DNA of 64,000 nt. Origin: Lytechinus variegatus. Lineage: Eukaryota > Echinodermata > Echinoidea > Temnopleuroida > Toxopneustidae. Below, in pieces: positions 13,039-26,500 of the stretch. The notes beneath the pieces were generated by a model. The model worked only from the letters and a program-made list of their open reading frames with translations, made no database searches and was not told the DNA's origin. Numbering within the stretch: the stretch's first letter is position 1; the number at the start of each line of letters is the position of its first letter. A program made the position numbers and the translations under genes. The stretch spans positions 6,683,001 through 6,747,000 of the forward strand of contig NC_054758.1 of assembly GCF_018143015.1 (NCBI RefSeq). Direction: 5' to 3'.

Positions 13039-13930
13039 AAAAAGTCAAATAACTTTCTTATTTTGCATGTTTTACATCCGATTTTGACAAAATTTTCAAC
13101 ATTATTTTAGTTTTTCTCTATTGTTTCATATCAACATTTTTCTGGGGTGGACTTGAACTTTCAACGAATTCATGCATGAGCTTTCGATTTACCTCGAGAA
13201 ATACAACCCTTGACCTGTTCCATTTGAGACTTCCTACCAGCATTTCTTTGAAAGTTGACACTTGTTAATGATAGAGTAAAGGTTTTAAAATCTTTTAATT
13301 TCAGGGTAATACCACGGCGTGCAATGCTCCGTTAAAAAGAGGCAAAAAGGGACACAGAAAAGGGGGACCCAAGTAGTGAATGTTCATGGAACTATAAGGA
13401 TCAGGCGCGCGATCCAAGCTTCGCAGATCCAAGCTTTCTCAGGAAAGGGGGCCCAAATTTGACCTGATTTGGCGCCCCTGTGTGTTTTTCGAAAAATGGC
13501 GCCCCCGCAAGACCAGCAAAGATGCTTTCACGCAGAAAACAAATTCCATGAACGTATGTAATACCAATTTAAAAAAAATAGTAAATGCACACGCGCGCGA
13601 AGCGTGGGCGACTTTTTGTTTTCTGTTCAAGCATGTGAGGGTTTCAATTTTGTTTAACTTCTCAAGGCCCAACTGAAATTGTGTGAGCGGGAGCTCTGAT
13701 TTCTTTGCTAGGCGTTTTAGAATGTCCTTCATTAATATCATTGATAACCTCTTGGAAATAGTGTAATCTCGAAGGCAATTGACTCAATATCCTCATCAGT
13801 GACGTAGCTGGGATTTATTCAGCAATGGCACACTGTGTGTGTGTGTGTGTGTGTGTGTAGGGGGGGGGGGGAGTTGCTAGAACTTTTGTATGGGCATCAA
13901 AATAAATAAATATATATGTATATATATATA
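13039..13930. other. Intergenic with short repeats
   Basis: There is no gene. The block at about 13,400-13,435 repeats GATCCAAGCTT twice. The block at about 13,465-13,510 carries GGCGCCCC and TTCGAAAAA in an arrangement reminiscent of the satellite that begins at 15 kb. A (GT)n run at about 13,833-13,858 is followed by a G homopolymer. A frame of 100 codons on the minus strand (13,439-13,741) has no recognisable domain. Confidence 0.5.
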
Positions 13931-14083
13931 TGTGTAAAGTTATACATGTACAACAGCATTTGGCAACTCTTTTTTATTTAAATATTGTAAAGAAATAGAT
14001 GAAGAGAACAATGGTAGGCGTAGCTTAAATCAAGGTCCCCAGAGCTATCTACCCTTTGGAAAAATTGGTGATGCCGAAAAAAT

Positions 14084-14153
14084 GTCTGTGCCAGAATCGA
14101 ACCCGGCCCCCCAGCTTTGAACGCCGGTGCCTTAACCACTAGACCACAGAGAC
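14084..14153 (-). tRNA. tRNA-like sequence, degenerate copy (SINE head or pseudogene)
   Basis: This is the reverse-strand member of the trio. It retains the A box (TGGTCTAGTGG) and B box (GGTTCGATTC). It differs from the plus copies near the 3' side, so the acceptor and T stems contain mismatches. It is more likely a tRNA-derived repeat than a functional tRNA gene. Confidence 0.55.
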
Positions 14154-14332
14154 GGTTAGTAGCTAGGGCGAACCCGAAGCTGTATCGAAGCAATAGCTTT
14201 GATCCAGCTGAGGCATGGCGGCTTGTCATTGTTCAATGCTCACCTTCACCCGACAAAGGAATATATACTTGGTATAGTGTCGAAAATCTGTCTATCTGAC
14301 GGTCAATCGGAGCGGGCTCGCCCTAGCTACGC

Positions 14333-14402
14333 GTCTCTGTGGTCTAGTGGTTAAGGCACCGGCGTTCAAAGCTGGGGCCCGGGTTCGATTCCCGGCAGAG
14401 AC
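14333..14402 (+). tRNA. tRNA-like sequence, fully paired cloverleaf, loop anticodon UCA
   Basis: This 70-nt sequence folds completely. The acceptor is GTCTCTG with CAGAGAC, and the D stem is GTCT with AGGC around an 8-nt loop. The anticodon stem is CCGGC with GCTGG around loop GTTCAAA, and the T stem is CCGGG with CCCGG around TTCGATT. Pol III A and B boxes are intact. Position 33 is U and positions 34-36 read UCA, which would pair with UGA. The variable region is only 3 nt, shorter than usual, and the body resembles a tRNA-Glu backbone. It lies in a duplicated repeat block and is followed by the same 3' flank in each copy, so a tRNA-derived SINE or pseudogene is the likelier reading. Confidence 0.6.
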
Positions 14403-14736
14403 ATTTTTTCGGCATCACCAATTTTTCCAAAGGGTAGATAGCTCTGGGGAACCTTGATTTAAGCTACGCCTACCATTGTTCTCTTCATCCATTTCTTTAC
14501 AATATTTAAATAAAAAAGAGTTGCCAAATGCTGTTGTACATGTATAACTTTACACATTTGTATTTCTTCTCCCATATTGTGTACTGTATCGAAGCAATAG
14601 CTTTGATACAGCTGAGGCATGGCGGCTTGTCATTGTTCAAAACTCACCTTCACCCGACAAAGGAAAATATAATTGGTATAGTGTCGAAAATCTGTCTATC
14701 TGACGGTCAATCGGATCGGGCTCGCCCTAGCTACGC

Positions 14737-14806
14737 GTCTCTGTGGTCTAGTGGTTAAGGCACCGGCGTTCAAAGCTGGGGCCCGGGTTCGATTCCCGGC
14801 AGAGAC
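14737..14806 (+). tRNA. tRNA-like sequence, second intact plus-strand copy
   Basis: The 70-nt core is identical to the unit at 14,333-14,402, including the fully paired stems and loop GTTCAAA. It shares about 100 bp of 3' flank (TTTTTTCGGCATCACCAA and onward) and the upstream block with that copy. It therefore belongs to the direct duplication rather than being an independent gene. Confidence 0.6.
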
Positions 14807-14906
14807 ATTTTTTCGGCATCACCAATTTTTCCAAAGGGTAGATAGCTCTGGGGAACCTTGATTTAAGCTACGCCTACCATTGTTCTCTTCATCCATTTCT
14901 TTACAA

Positions 14907-14907
<1 letters not shown>

Positions 14908-14952
<45 letters not shown>
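14908..14952. repeat. (AT)n microsatellite
   Basis: An uninterrupted TA/AT dinucleotide run of about 40 bp directly follows the duplicated tRNA-like block and precedes a T run and G run at the edge of the satellite. Confidence 0.9.
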
Positions 14953-14953
<1 letters not shown>

Positions 14954-17555
14954 AACTTTTTTTTTTTTGGGGGGGGTATATATACAGATCGAAGTTAAAG
15001 AAAATTTGTGCCCCTAGTTCAAACATCAGCTTGGCGCCCCCTAGTTCCAACATAAATTTTGCGCCCCTAGTTTTAACAACAATTTCGCGCCCGCCTATAG
15101 TTTCAACATCAATTCGGCGTCTCCTAATTCTAACAATTAGGCGCCCCATTGTTCCAACATCAATTTTGCTCCCCCTCCCCCTAGTTTGAACATTGAATTG
15201 AACCCCTACTTCCTGCAAAAAATCGGGACCTCCTAGTTTGAACATCAATTCGACGCCCCAAAATTTGATCATTAGTTTAGTGCCCCTAGCTTGAACAACA
15301 ATTTCGTGCCCGCCTAGTTCTAAAATCAATTCGGCGTCTCCTAATTACAACAACAATTAGACGATCAATCGTTCCAACTTCAATTCAGCGCCCATATGCG
15401 CTCTTAAGTTCGATCGTCAATTGGGCGCCCCCCCCCCCTAGTTCGAACATCAATGGGGTGCCCCCCCTAGTTCGAACATCTATTCAGCTCCCCCTAATTC
15501 GAACATTAATTAAGCACCCCCTTAGTTTGAACATTAGTTTGCCCCCCTAGTTATCAAATTGGCACCCCCTAGTTCGATCATCAATTTGCGGCCCCCTAGT
15601 TCCAACATAAAATTCGGCACTTCCCTAGTACCAACATCAAATCTGCGCTCCCTAGTTCCAACATCAATTGGGCGCACCTAAGGTCGATCAGCAATTAGGC
15701 GTCCCCCTTGTTCGAACATCAATTCGGCGCTCCCTAAATTGAACATTAATTCGGCGCCCCATTAGTTTGAACAACATTTTGGCCCCCCGAAAATCCAATA
15801 TCAGTTTTGTGCCCCTAATTTGAACATTTATTTGCGCCCTTCAAACATCAATTCGGGATCCCCTACTCCAAGCAGTAATTCAGCGACCCCTATATCGAAC
15901 ATTGATTTGGGGCGCCTAAATTCTATCATTTTTGGCACCCCCTATTTCGAACATCAACTTGGCACCCCTTAGTTCGGATATCCATTAGGTGCCGCCTAGT
16001 TTGTACATCGATTTGGCGCCTTCCTAATAGCAACATCAATGCGACACCCCTAGCTATCACATGAATTTGCTACCCACTTGTTTGAACAACCCTTTGCACT
16101 TCGAAAACCAACTTGGTGCCCCCTAGTTCAAACATCAAATCGTGCCCCCCTTGTTCGAATATTAGAACGACGCCCCCTAGTTATCAAATTCGCACCCCCT
16201 AGTTCGAACATCAATTTGGCGCCCCCTAGTTCGAACATCAAATCGCCGCCCCCTAGTTCGAAAATCACTTTGGCGCCCCAAGGTACCAATTTGGCTCCCC
16301 ACTAGTTTGAACATTTTGGCGCCCCTAAATTCCAAGATAAATTTTGCGCCACTAGTTCAAACATCTAATCGGTGCCCGACCTCTAGTTCGAACATCAGTT
16401 CGGCGTCCACTAGCTCAAGCATTAGTTTCGAGCCCCCCCCCCCGCCCTAGTTTAAACATCAATTGGCCCCCCTAGTTCAAACATAAAGTTGTTTCCCCTT
16501 GTTTGAACTTGCACCCCTGGTTTAAAAACCGATTCGATGGCCCCTAGTTCAAACATCAAGTCGTGCCCCCCCCCCTTGTTCGAACATCAGTTCGGCGCCT
16601 CCTAGTTCCAAAATTATTTTTGGACTTCAGACATCAACTTTGTGCCCCTAATTTGAACATCAATTTGTGCCCCTTCTTCAAACATCGATTCGGGACCTCC
16701 TACATGTAGTTCCAACAGCACTTCGGCGCCCCATAGATCGAACATCAATTTAGAGCGCCTAAGTTTGATCATCTTGGCGCCCACTAGTTCGAATATCAAT
16801 TTGGCGCCCTTAGTTCGGATATCCATAAGGTGCCACCTAGTTTGAACATCGATTTGGCGCCTCAGTAGCAACATCAATTTGGCGCACCCTAGTTCTCACA
16901 GAAATTTGCTTTCCTCTTGTTTGAACAACCCTTTGCGCCCCTAGTTCGAAAACAAGCTGGGTGCCCCTTAGTTCAAACATGAAATCGCCCCCCTTGTTCG
17001 AATATTAGTATGGCGCCCCCTAGTTATCAAATTCGCACCCCTTAGTTCGAACATCAAATCGGTGTCCCATCAATTGGGCGTTCCCAAGTTCAAACATCAA
17101 TTTTGTGCCGCCTAGATTGAACATCAATTGGTGCCCAGCCCCCCCCCCCCTCCTAGTTCGAAGATCAATTCTGCACCTCCTAGTTTGAACATCAATTGAT
17201 GCCCCCTTGTTCCAACATCAATTTGACACCTCCTAGTTCAAACATCTTCCCCTCCTAGTTTGAACATCAATTTGCGCCCCTACTTCATGCATCAATTTGG
17301 GAGCCTCTAGATCTCTAGATATGTCTCCTAGGTAGAACATTAGTATGGCGTCCCCTAGTTCGAACATCAAATAGGTGTCCCATCCCCCTAGTTCTAACAT
17401 CAATCCGGCGTTTCGTAGTTCAAACATCAATTTTGCGTGCCACCCCCTAGTTTGAACATCGATTTGGAGCCCCCTTGTTTCCACATCAATTTGTGCCCCT
17501 AAGTTCCAACATCATTTCGGCGCCCCTTACTTTCAACATTAATTTGGCGCCCCCT

Positions 17556-20500
17556 TGTTTGAAAATTAATATGGTTGCCCACTAGCCATTAAATTCGCAC
17601 CCTTAGTTCGAGCGTCTATTTTGCGACCCCTAGTTTGAACATCAATTTGGGACCCCTCGTTCCGACATTTTGCTCCCCCTCCTAGTGTGAACATCAATTT
17701 GTGCCCCTAATTCATGCACCTGTTCGGGAGACTCTACATGTAGTTCTAACATCAAATTAGCGCCCCTAAGTTCCATCATCATTGGGTGCCCCCGAAGTAC
17801 GAACATCAATACGGTGCCCCCGAAGTCCGAACATCAATTTGGCACCCCAGTTCGAATATCAATTCGAAACCCCTTGTTTGAACATTAAAATGGCTCCCCC
17901 TAGGTTGAACATTAGTTTGGCGCTACCCAAGTTATCGATTTGGCACACCCTAGTTTGATATCTCTTCGGTGCGTTATAGTTCGAACATAGTTTCGGCGCC
18001 CTCCTATTTTATATATTAATTTGGAGCCGGCTAGTTTAAACATCAAGTTAGAGCCCCCTATTCAAAACAAGTATTAGGGGCCCCTAGTTCCAACATCAAG
18101 TCAGCGCCCCCTATTCCAACATCGATTCAGCGCCCCCTAGTTCCAACATCAGTTTTGCCTCCCTCCCAGTTCCAACAGCAATTGGCACCCTTATCTTCGA
18201 TCAGAAATATTCGACGCCCCACTAGTTCGAACATCAATCCGCCCCCCCCCCCTTGTTCGACTATGAATTCGACGCCTAGTTCGAACAATAGTTTGGCGCC
18301 CCCTAGTTCACATATCAATTGGGCGCCTCCTAGTTCGAATATCCATTCGGCGTTGCCTAATTTAAATAGTCATCTAGGGGCCCCTAGTTCAAATATGAAT
18401 TTGGTTCCTCGTAATTCCAACATCAATATGGCACCTCTTAGTTCCAACATCAGTGTTGTGCCCCTAATTTGAACATTCATTTGCACCCCTTCAAACATCA
18501 ATTCGGGATCCCCTACTTCAAGCAGTAATTCAGCGCCCCCTATATCGAACATTAATTTGGGGCGCCTAAATTCTATCATTTTTGGCGCCCCCTATTTCGA
18601 ACATCAACTTGGCACCCCCTAGTTCGGATATCCATTAGGTGCCGCCTAGTTTGAACATCGATTTGGCGCCTTCCTAGTAGCAACATCAATGCGACACCCC
18701 CTAGCTATCACATAAATTTGCTACCCTCTTGTTTGAACAACCCTTTGCACATCGAAAACCAACTGGGTGCCCCCTAGTTCAAACATCAAATCGTGCCCCC
18801 CTGTTCGAATATTAGTATGACGCCCCCTAGTTATCAAATTCGCACATCCTAGTTCAAACACCAAATCGTGCCCTCTTGTTCGAACGTCAGTTCGGCGCCT
18901 CCTAGTTCTAACATCAATTCGGCGCCCCACTAGTTCAATTATTAATTAAGCACCCTCTAGTTCCCACATGACTTTACTTCCCCTTGTTTCGACAACCCTT
19001 TGCGCCCCTAGTTCGAGAACAAATTTGGTGCCCGCTAGTTCAAACATCAATTCCGGCGCCCCCACCAGTTCCAACATTATTATGACGCCCCCTATTTTCC
19101 ACATGAAATTAATTCCCCCTTGTTTTAACATTTATTTGCGCCCCTAGTTCAAAAACTAATTCGATGCCCCCTTGTCCAAACATCAAATTGTGTCCCCTTC
19201 CCTTGTTTGAACATTAGTATGGTGCCCCTAGTTATCGAATTCGCACCGCCTAGTTCGAGCGTCAGTTTGGCGCCCCCTAGTTCGGATATCTATTCGGCGC
19301 CTCCTAGATCGAACATCTCTTTGGGGCGCATAAGTTCGATCATCATTTGGTGCCCCATAGTTCGAACATCAATTGGGCGCCCCCTTGTTCTGATATTGAT
19401 TTGGCTTCGCCAAGTTTGAACATCAATTTGGCGCTCCCCTAGTTTTAACATCAATTCGGCGCCCCCTAGTTCCCACATGAATTGACTTCCCCTTGTTTTA
19501 ACAACCCTTTGCGCCCCTAGTTCGAAAACCAATTTGGTGCATCCTAGTTCAAACACCAAATCGTGCCCCTCTTGTTCGAACATCAGTTCGGCGCATCCTA
19601 GTTCTAACATCAATTCGGCGCCCCACTAGTTCAATTATTAATTTGGCGCCCCCTAGTTTGAAAATTAATATGGTTGCCCACGAGCCATCAAATTCGCACC
19701 CTTAGTTCGAGCGTCTATTTTGCACCCCTAGTTTGAACATCAATTTGGGACCCCTCGTTCCGACATATTGCGCCCCCTCCTAGTGTGAACATCAATTTGT
19801 GCCCCTACTTCATGCACCTGTTCGGGAGCCTCTACATGTAGTTCTAACATCAAATTAGCGCCCCTAAGTTCCATCATCATTGGGTGCCCCCGAAGTACGA
19901 ACATCAATACGGCGCCCCGAAGTCCGAACATCAATTTGGCACCCCAGTTCGAATATCAATTCGAAACCCCTTGTTTTGAACATTAAAATGGCTCCCCCTA
20001 GGTTGAACATTAGTTTGGCGCTACCCAAGTTATCGATTTGGCACACCCTAGTTTGATATCCCTTCGGTGCGTTATAGTTCGAACATAGTTTTCGGCCCCC
20101 TCCTATTTTATACAGTTGTATATTAATTTGGAGCCGGCTAGTTTAAACATCAAGTTAGAGCCCCCTATTCCAAACAAGTATTAGGGGCCCCTAGTTCCAA
20201 CATCAAGTCAGCGCCCCCTATTCTAACATCGATTCAGCGCCCCCTAGTTCCAACATCAGTTTTGCCTCCCTCCCAGTTCCAACAGCAATTGGCACCCTTA
20301 TCTTCGATCAGAAATATTCGACGCCCCACTAGTTCGAACATCAATCCGCCCCCCCCCCCCTTGTTCGACTATGAATTCGACGCCTAGTTCGAACAATAGT
20401 TTGGCGCCCCCTAGTTCACATATCAATTGGGCGCCTCTTAGTTCGAATATCCATTTGGCGTTGCCTAATGTAAATAGCTATCTGGGGCCCCTAGTTCAAA

Positions 20501-23500
20501 TATGAATTTGGTTCCTCGTAATTCCAACATCAATATGGCACCTCTTAGTTCCAACATCAGTGTTGTGCCCCTAATTTGTGCACCCCTTCAAACATCAATT
20601 CGGGATCCCCTACTTCAAGCAGTAATTCAGCGCCCCCTATATCGAACATTAATTTCGGGCGCCTATATTCTTTCATTTTTGGCGCCCCCTATTTCGAACA
20701 TCAACTTGGCACCCCCTAGTTCGGATATCCATTAGGTGCCGCCTAGTTTGAACATCGATTTGGCGCCTTCCTAGTAGCAACATTAATGCGACACCCCCTA
20801 GCTATCACATAAATTTGCTACCCTCTTTGTTTGAACAACCCTTTGCACTTCGAAAACCAACTGGGTACCCCCTTGTTCAAACATCAAATCGTGCCCCCCT
20901 TGTTCGAATATTAGTATGACGCCCCCTAGTTATCAAATTCGCACATCCTAGTTCAAACACCAAATCGTGCCCTCTTGTTCGAACATCAGTTCGGCGCTTC
21001 CTAGTTCTAACATCAATTCGGCGCCCCACTAGTTCAATTATTACTTAAGCGCCCTCTAGTTCCCACATGACTTTACTTCCCCTTGTTTCGACAACCCTTT
21101 GCGCCCCTAGTTCGAGAACAAATTTGGTGCCCGCTAGTTAAAACATCAATTCCGGCGCCCCACCAGTTCCAACATTATTATGACGCCCCCTATTTTCCAC
21201 ATGAAATTAATTCCCCCTTGTTTTAACATTTATTTGCGCCCCTAGTTCAAAAACTAATTCGATGCCCCCTTGTCCAAACATCAAATTGTGTCCCCTTCCC
21301 TGTTTGAACATTAGTATGGTGCCCCTAGTTATCGAATTCGCACCGCCTAGTTCGAGCGTCAGTTTGGCGCCCCCTAGTTCGGATATCTATTCGACGCCTC
21401 CTAGATCGAACATCTCTTTGGGGCGCATAAGTTCGATCATCATTTGGTGCCCCATAGTTCAAATATCAATTGGGCGCCCCCTAGTTCTGATATTGATTTG
21501 GCTTCGCCAAGTTTGAACATCAATTTGGCGCTCCCCTAGTTTTAACTTCAATTCGGCGCCCCCTAGTTCCCACATGAATTGACTTCCCCTTGTTTTAACA
21601 ACCCTTTGCGCCCCTAGTTCGAAAACCAATTTGGTGCATCCTAGTTCAAACACCAAATCGTGCCCCTCTTGTTCGAACATCAGTTCGGCGCATCCTAGTT
21701 CTAACATCAATTCGGCGCCCCACTAGTTCAATTATTAATTTGGCGCCCCTAGTTTGAAAATTAATATGGTTGCCCACGAGCCATCAAATTCGCACCCTTA
21801 GTTCGAGCGTCTATTTTGCACCCCTAGTTTGAACATCAATTTGGGACCCCTCGTTCCGACATTTTGCTCCCCCTCCTAGTGTGAACATCAATTTGTGCCC
21901 CTACTTCATGCACCTGTTCGGGAGCCTCTACATGTAGTTCTAACATCAAATTAGCGCCCCTAAGTTCCATCATCATTGGGTGCCCCCGAAGTACGAACAT
22001 CAATACGGCGCCCCCGAAGTCCGAACATCAATTTGGCACCCCAGTTCGAATATCAATTCGAAACCCCTGTTTGAACATTAAAATGGCTCCCCCTAGGTTG
22101 AACATTAGTTTGGCGCTACCCAAGTTATCGATTTGGCACACCCTAGTTTGATATCCCTTCGGTGCGTTATAGTTCGAACATAGTTTCGGCGCCCTCCTAT
22201 TTTATATATTAATTTGGAGCCGGCTAGTTTAAACATCAAGTTAGAGCCCCCTATTCCAAACAAGTATTAGGGGCCCCTAGTTCCAACATCAAGTCAGCGC
22301 GCCCCTATTCTAACATCGATTCAGCGCCCCCTAGTTCCAACATCAGTTTTGCCTCCCTCCCAGTTCCAACAGCAATTGGCACCCTTATCTTCGATCAGAA
22401 ATATTCGACGCCCCACTAGTTCGAACATCAATCCGCCCCCCCCCCTTGTTCGACTATGAATTCGACGCCTAGTTCGAACAATAGTTTGGCGCCCCCTAGT
22501 TCACATATCAATTGGGCGCCTCCTAGTTCGAATATCCATTCGGCGTTGCCTAATTTAAATAGTCATCTATGGGCCCCTAGTTTCAAATATGAATTTGGTT
22601 CGTAATTCCAACATCAATATGGTACCTCTTAGTTCCAACATCAGTGTTGTGCCCCTAATTTGTGCACCCCTTCAAACATCAATTCGGGATCCCCTACTTC
22701 AAGCAGTAATTCAGCGCCCCCTATATCGAACATTAATTTGGGGCGCCTAAATTCTATCATTTTTTGGCGCCCCCTATTTCGAACATCAACTTGGCACCCC
22801 CTAGTTCGGATATCCATTAGGTGCCGCCTAGTTTGAACATCGATTTGGCGCCTTCCTAGTAGCAACATCAATGCGACACCCCCTAGCTATCACATAAATT
22901 TGCTACCCTCTTGTTTGAACAACCCTTTGCACATCGAAAACCAACTGGGTGCCCCCTAGTTCAAACATCAAATCGTGCCCCCCTTGTTCGAATATCAGTA
23001 TGACGCCCCCTAGTTATCAAATTCGCACATCCTAGTTCAAACACCAAATCGTGCCCTCTTGTTCGAACGTCAGTTCGGCGCCTCCTAGTTCTAACATCAA
23101 TTCGGCGCCCCACTAGTTCAATTATTATTTAAGCGCCCTCTAGTTCCCACATGACTTTACTTCCCCCTTGTTTCGACAACCCTTTGCGCCCCTAGTTCGA
23201 GAACAAATTTGGTGCCCGCTAGTTCAAACATCAATTCCGGCGCCCCACCAGTTCCAACATTATTATGACGCCCCCTATTTTCCACATGAAATTAATTCCC
23301 CCTTGTTTTAACATTTATTTGCGCCCCTAGTTCGAAAACTAATTCGATGCCCCCTTGTTCAAACATCAAATCGTGTCCCATCCCCTTGTTTGAACATTAG
23401 TATGGTGCCCCTAGTTATCGAATTCGCACCGCCTAGTTCGAGCGTCAGTTTGGCTCCCCCTAGTTCGATATCTATTCGACGCCTCCTAGATCGAACATCT

Positions 23501-26500
23501 CTTTGGGGCGCATAAGTTCGATCATCATTTGGTGCCCCATAGTTCAAATATCAATTGGGCGCCCCCTAGTTCTGATATTGATTTGGCTTCGCCAAGTTTG
23601 AACATCAATTTGGCGCTCCCCTAGTTTTAACATCAATTCGGCGCCCCCTAGTTCCCACATGAATTGACTTCCCCTTGTTTTAACAACCCTTTGCGCCCCT
23701 AGTTCGAAAACCAATTTGGTGCATCCTAGTTCAAACACCAAATCGTGCCCCTCTTGTTCGAACATCAGTTCGGCGCATCCTAGTTCTAACATCAATTCGG
23801 CGCCCCACTAGTTCAATTATTAATTTGGCGCCCCCTAGTTTGAAAATTAATATGGTTGCCCACGAGCCATCAAATTCGCACCCTTAGTTCGAGCGTCTAT
23901 TTTGCACCCCTAGTTTGAACATCAATTTGGGACCCCTCGTTCCGACATATTGCGCCCCTCCCTAGTGTGAACATCAATTTGTGCCCCTACTTCATGCACC
24001 TGTTCGGGAGCCTCTACATGTAGTTCTAACATCAAATTAGCGCCCCTAAGTTCCATCATCATTGGGTGCCCCCGAAGTACGAACATCAATACGGCGCCCC
24101 CGAAGTCCGAACATCAATTTGGCACCCCAGTTCGAATATCAATTCGAAACCCCTTGTTTGAACATTAAAATGGCTCCCCCTAGGTTGAACATTAGTTTGG
24201 CGCTACCCAAGTTATCGATTTGGCACACCCTAGTTTGATATCCCTTCGGTGCGTTATAGTTCGAACATAGTTTCGGCGCCCTCCTATTTTATACAGTTGT
24301 ATATTAATTTGGAGCCGGCTAGTTTAAACATCAAGTTAGAGCCCCCTATTCCAAACAAGTATTAGGGGCCCCTAGTTCCAACATCAAGTCAGCGCCCCCT
24401 ATTCTAACATCGATTCAGCGCCCCCTAGTTCCAACATCAGTTTTGCCTCCCTCCCAGTTCCAACAGCAATTGGCACCCTTATCTTCGATCAGAAATATTC
24501 GACGCCCCACTAGTTCGAACATCAATCCGCCCCCCCCCCCCTTGTTCGACTATGAATTCGACGCCTAGTTCGAACAATAGTTTGGCGCCCCCTAGTTCAC
24601 ATATCAATTGGGCGCCTCCTAGTTCGAATATCCATTCGGCGTTGCCTAATTTAAATAGTCATCTATGGGCCCCTAGTTCAAATATGAATTTGGTTCGTAA
24701 TTCCAACATCAATATGGTACCTCTTAGTTCAAACATCAGTGTTGTGCCCCTAATTTGTGCACACCCTTCAAACATCAATTCGGGATCCCCTACTTCAAGC
24801 AGTAATTCAGCGCCCCCTATATCGAACATTAATTTGGGGCGCCTAAATTCTATCATTTTTGGCGCCCCCTATTTCGAACATCAACTTGGCACCCCCTAGT
24901 TCGGATATCCATTAGGTGCCGCCTGGTTTGAATTCGATTTGGCGCCTTCCTAGTAGCAACATCAATGCGACACCCCCTAGCTATCACATTAATTTGCTAC
25001 CTCTTGTTTGAACAACCCTTTGCCTTCGAAAACCAACTTATGTTCAAACACATCCCCATGAATTGTTTATCAAATATAGTTTTATACAATTAATTTAGCC
25101 TTCTTTATTACAACCAATTAATATCCTAATTTCAAACTCGTAGCCTTGTTTAAATCATTATGAGTCTCCGTTTATTATATTATGACGCCCCCTAGTTAAC
25201 AAATTTCGCACATCCTAGTTCAAACACCAATCGTGCCCTCTTGTTCGAACGTCAGTTCGGCGCCTCCTAGTTCAAACATCAATTCGGCGCCCCACTAGTT
25301 CAATTATTAATTAAGCACCCTCTAGTTCCCACATGACTTTACTTCCCTCTTGTTTCGACAACCTTTGCGCCCCTAGTTCGAGAACAAATTTGGTGCCCGC
25401 TAGTTCAAACATCAATTCCGGCGCCCCACCAGTTCCAACATTATTATGACGCCCCCTATTTTCCACATGAAATTAATTCCCCCTTGTTTTAACATTTATT
25501 TGCGCCCCTAGTTCAAAAACTAATTCGATGCCCCTTGTCCAAACATCAAATTGTGTCCCCTTCCCTTGTTTGAACATTAGTATGGTGCCCCTAGTTATCG
25601 AATTCGCACCGCCTAGTTCGAGCGTCAGTTTAGCGCCCCCTAGTTCGGATATCTATTCGACGCCTCCTAGATCGAACATCTCTTTGGGCGCATAAGTTCG
25701 ATCATCATTTGGTGCCCCATAGTTCAAATATCAATTGGCGCCCCCCTAGTTCTGATATTGATTTGGCTTCGCCAAGTTTGAACATCAATTTGGCGCTCCC
25801 CTATTTTAACATCAATTCGGCGCCCCCTAGTTCCCACATGAATTGACTTCCCCTTGTTTTAACAACCCTTTGCGCCCCTAAATCGAAAACCGATTTGGTG
25901 CATCCTAGTTCAAACACCAAATCGTGCCCCTCTTGTTCGAACATCAGTTCGGCGCATCCTAGTTCTAACATCAATTCGGCGCCCCACTAGTTCAATTATT
26001 AATTTGGCGCCCCCTAGTTTGAAAATTAATATGGTTGCCCACGAGCCATCAAATTCGCACCCTTAGTTCGAGCGTCTATTTTGCACCCCTAGTATGAACA
26101 TCAATTTGGGACCCCTCGTTCCGACATATTGCGCCCCCTCCTAGTGTGAACATCAATTTGTGCCCCTACTTCAAGCACCAGTTCGGGAGCCTCTACATGT
26201 AGTTCTAACATCAAATTAGCGCCCCTAAGTTCCATCATCATTGGGTGCCCCCGAAGTACGAACATCAATACGGCGCCCCCGAAGTCCGAACATCAATTTG
26301 GCACCCCAGTTCGAATATCAATTCGAAACCCCTTGTTTGAACATTAAAATGGTTCCCCCTAGGTTGAACATTAGTTTGGCGCTACCCAAGTTATCGATTT
26401 GGCACACCCTAGTTTGATATCCCTTCGGTGCGTTATAGTTCGAACATAGTTTCGGCGCCCTCCTATTTTATATATTAATTTGGTGCCGGCTAGTTTAAAC

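Larger units (their letters stand above)
13931..14907. repeat. Palindrome plus tandem duplication carrying three tRNA-like units
   Basis: The arms at about 13,932-14,177 and 14,312-14,555 are inverted copies of each other. They run from TGTACAACAGCATTTGGCAA through a tRNA-like core to AGCTAGGGCGA. The arms flank a spacer of about 135 bp. The spacer plus most of the right arm is then repeated directly at about 14,583-14,907, offset by about 403 bp. The result is one unit in minus orientation and two in plus orientation. Whole arms, not only tRNA cores, are shared, so segmental duplication and inversion is more likely than three independent retropositions. Confidence 0.8.
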
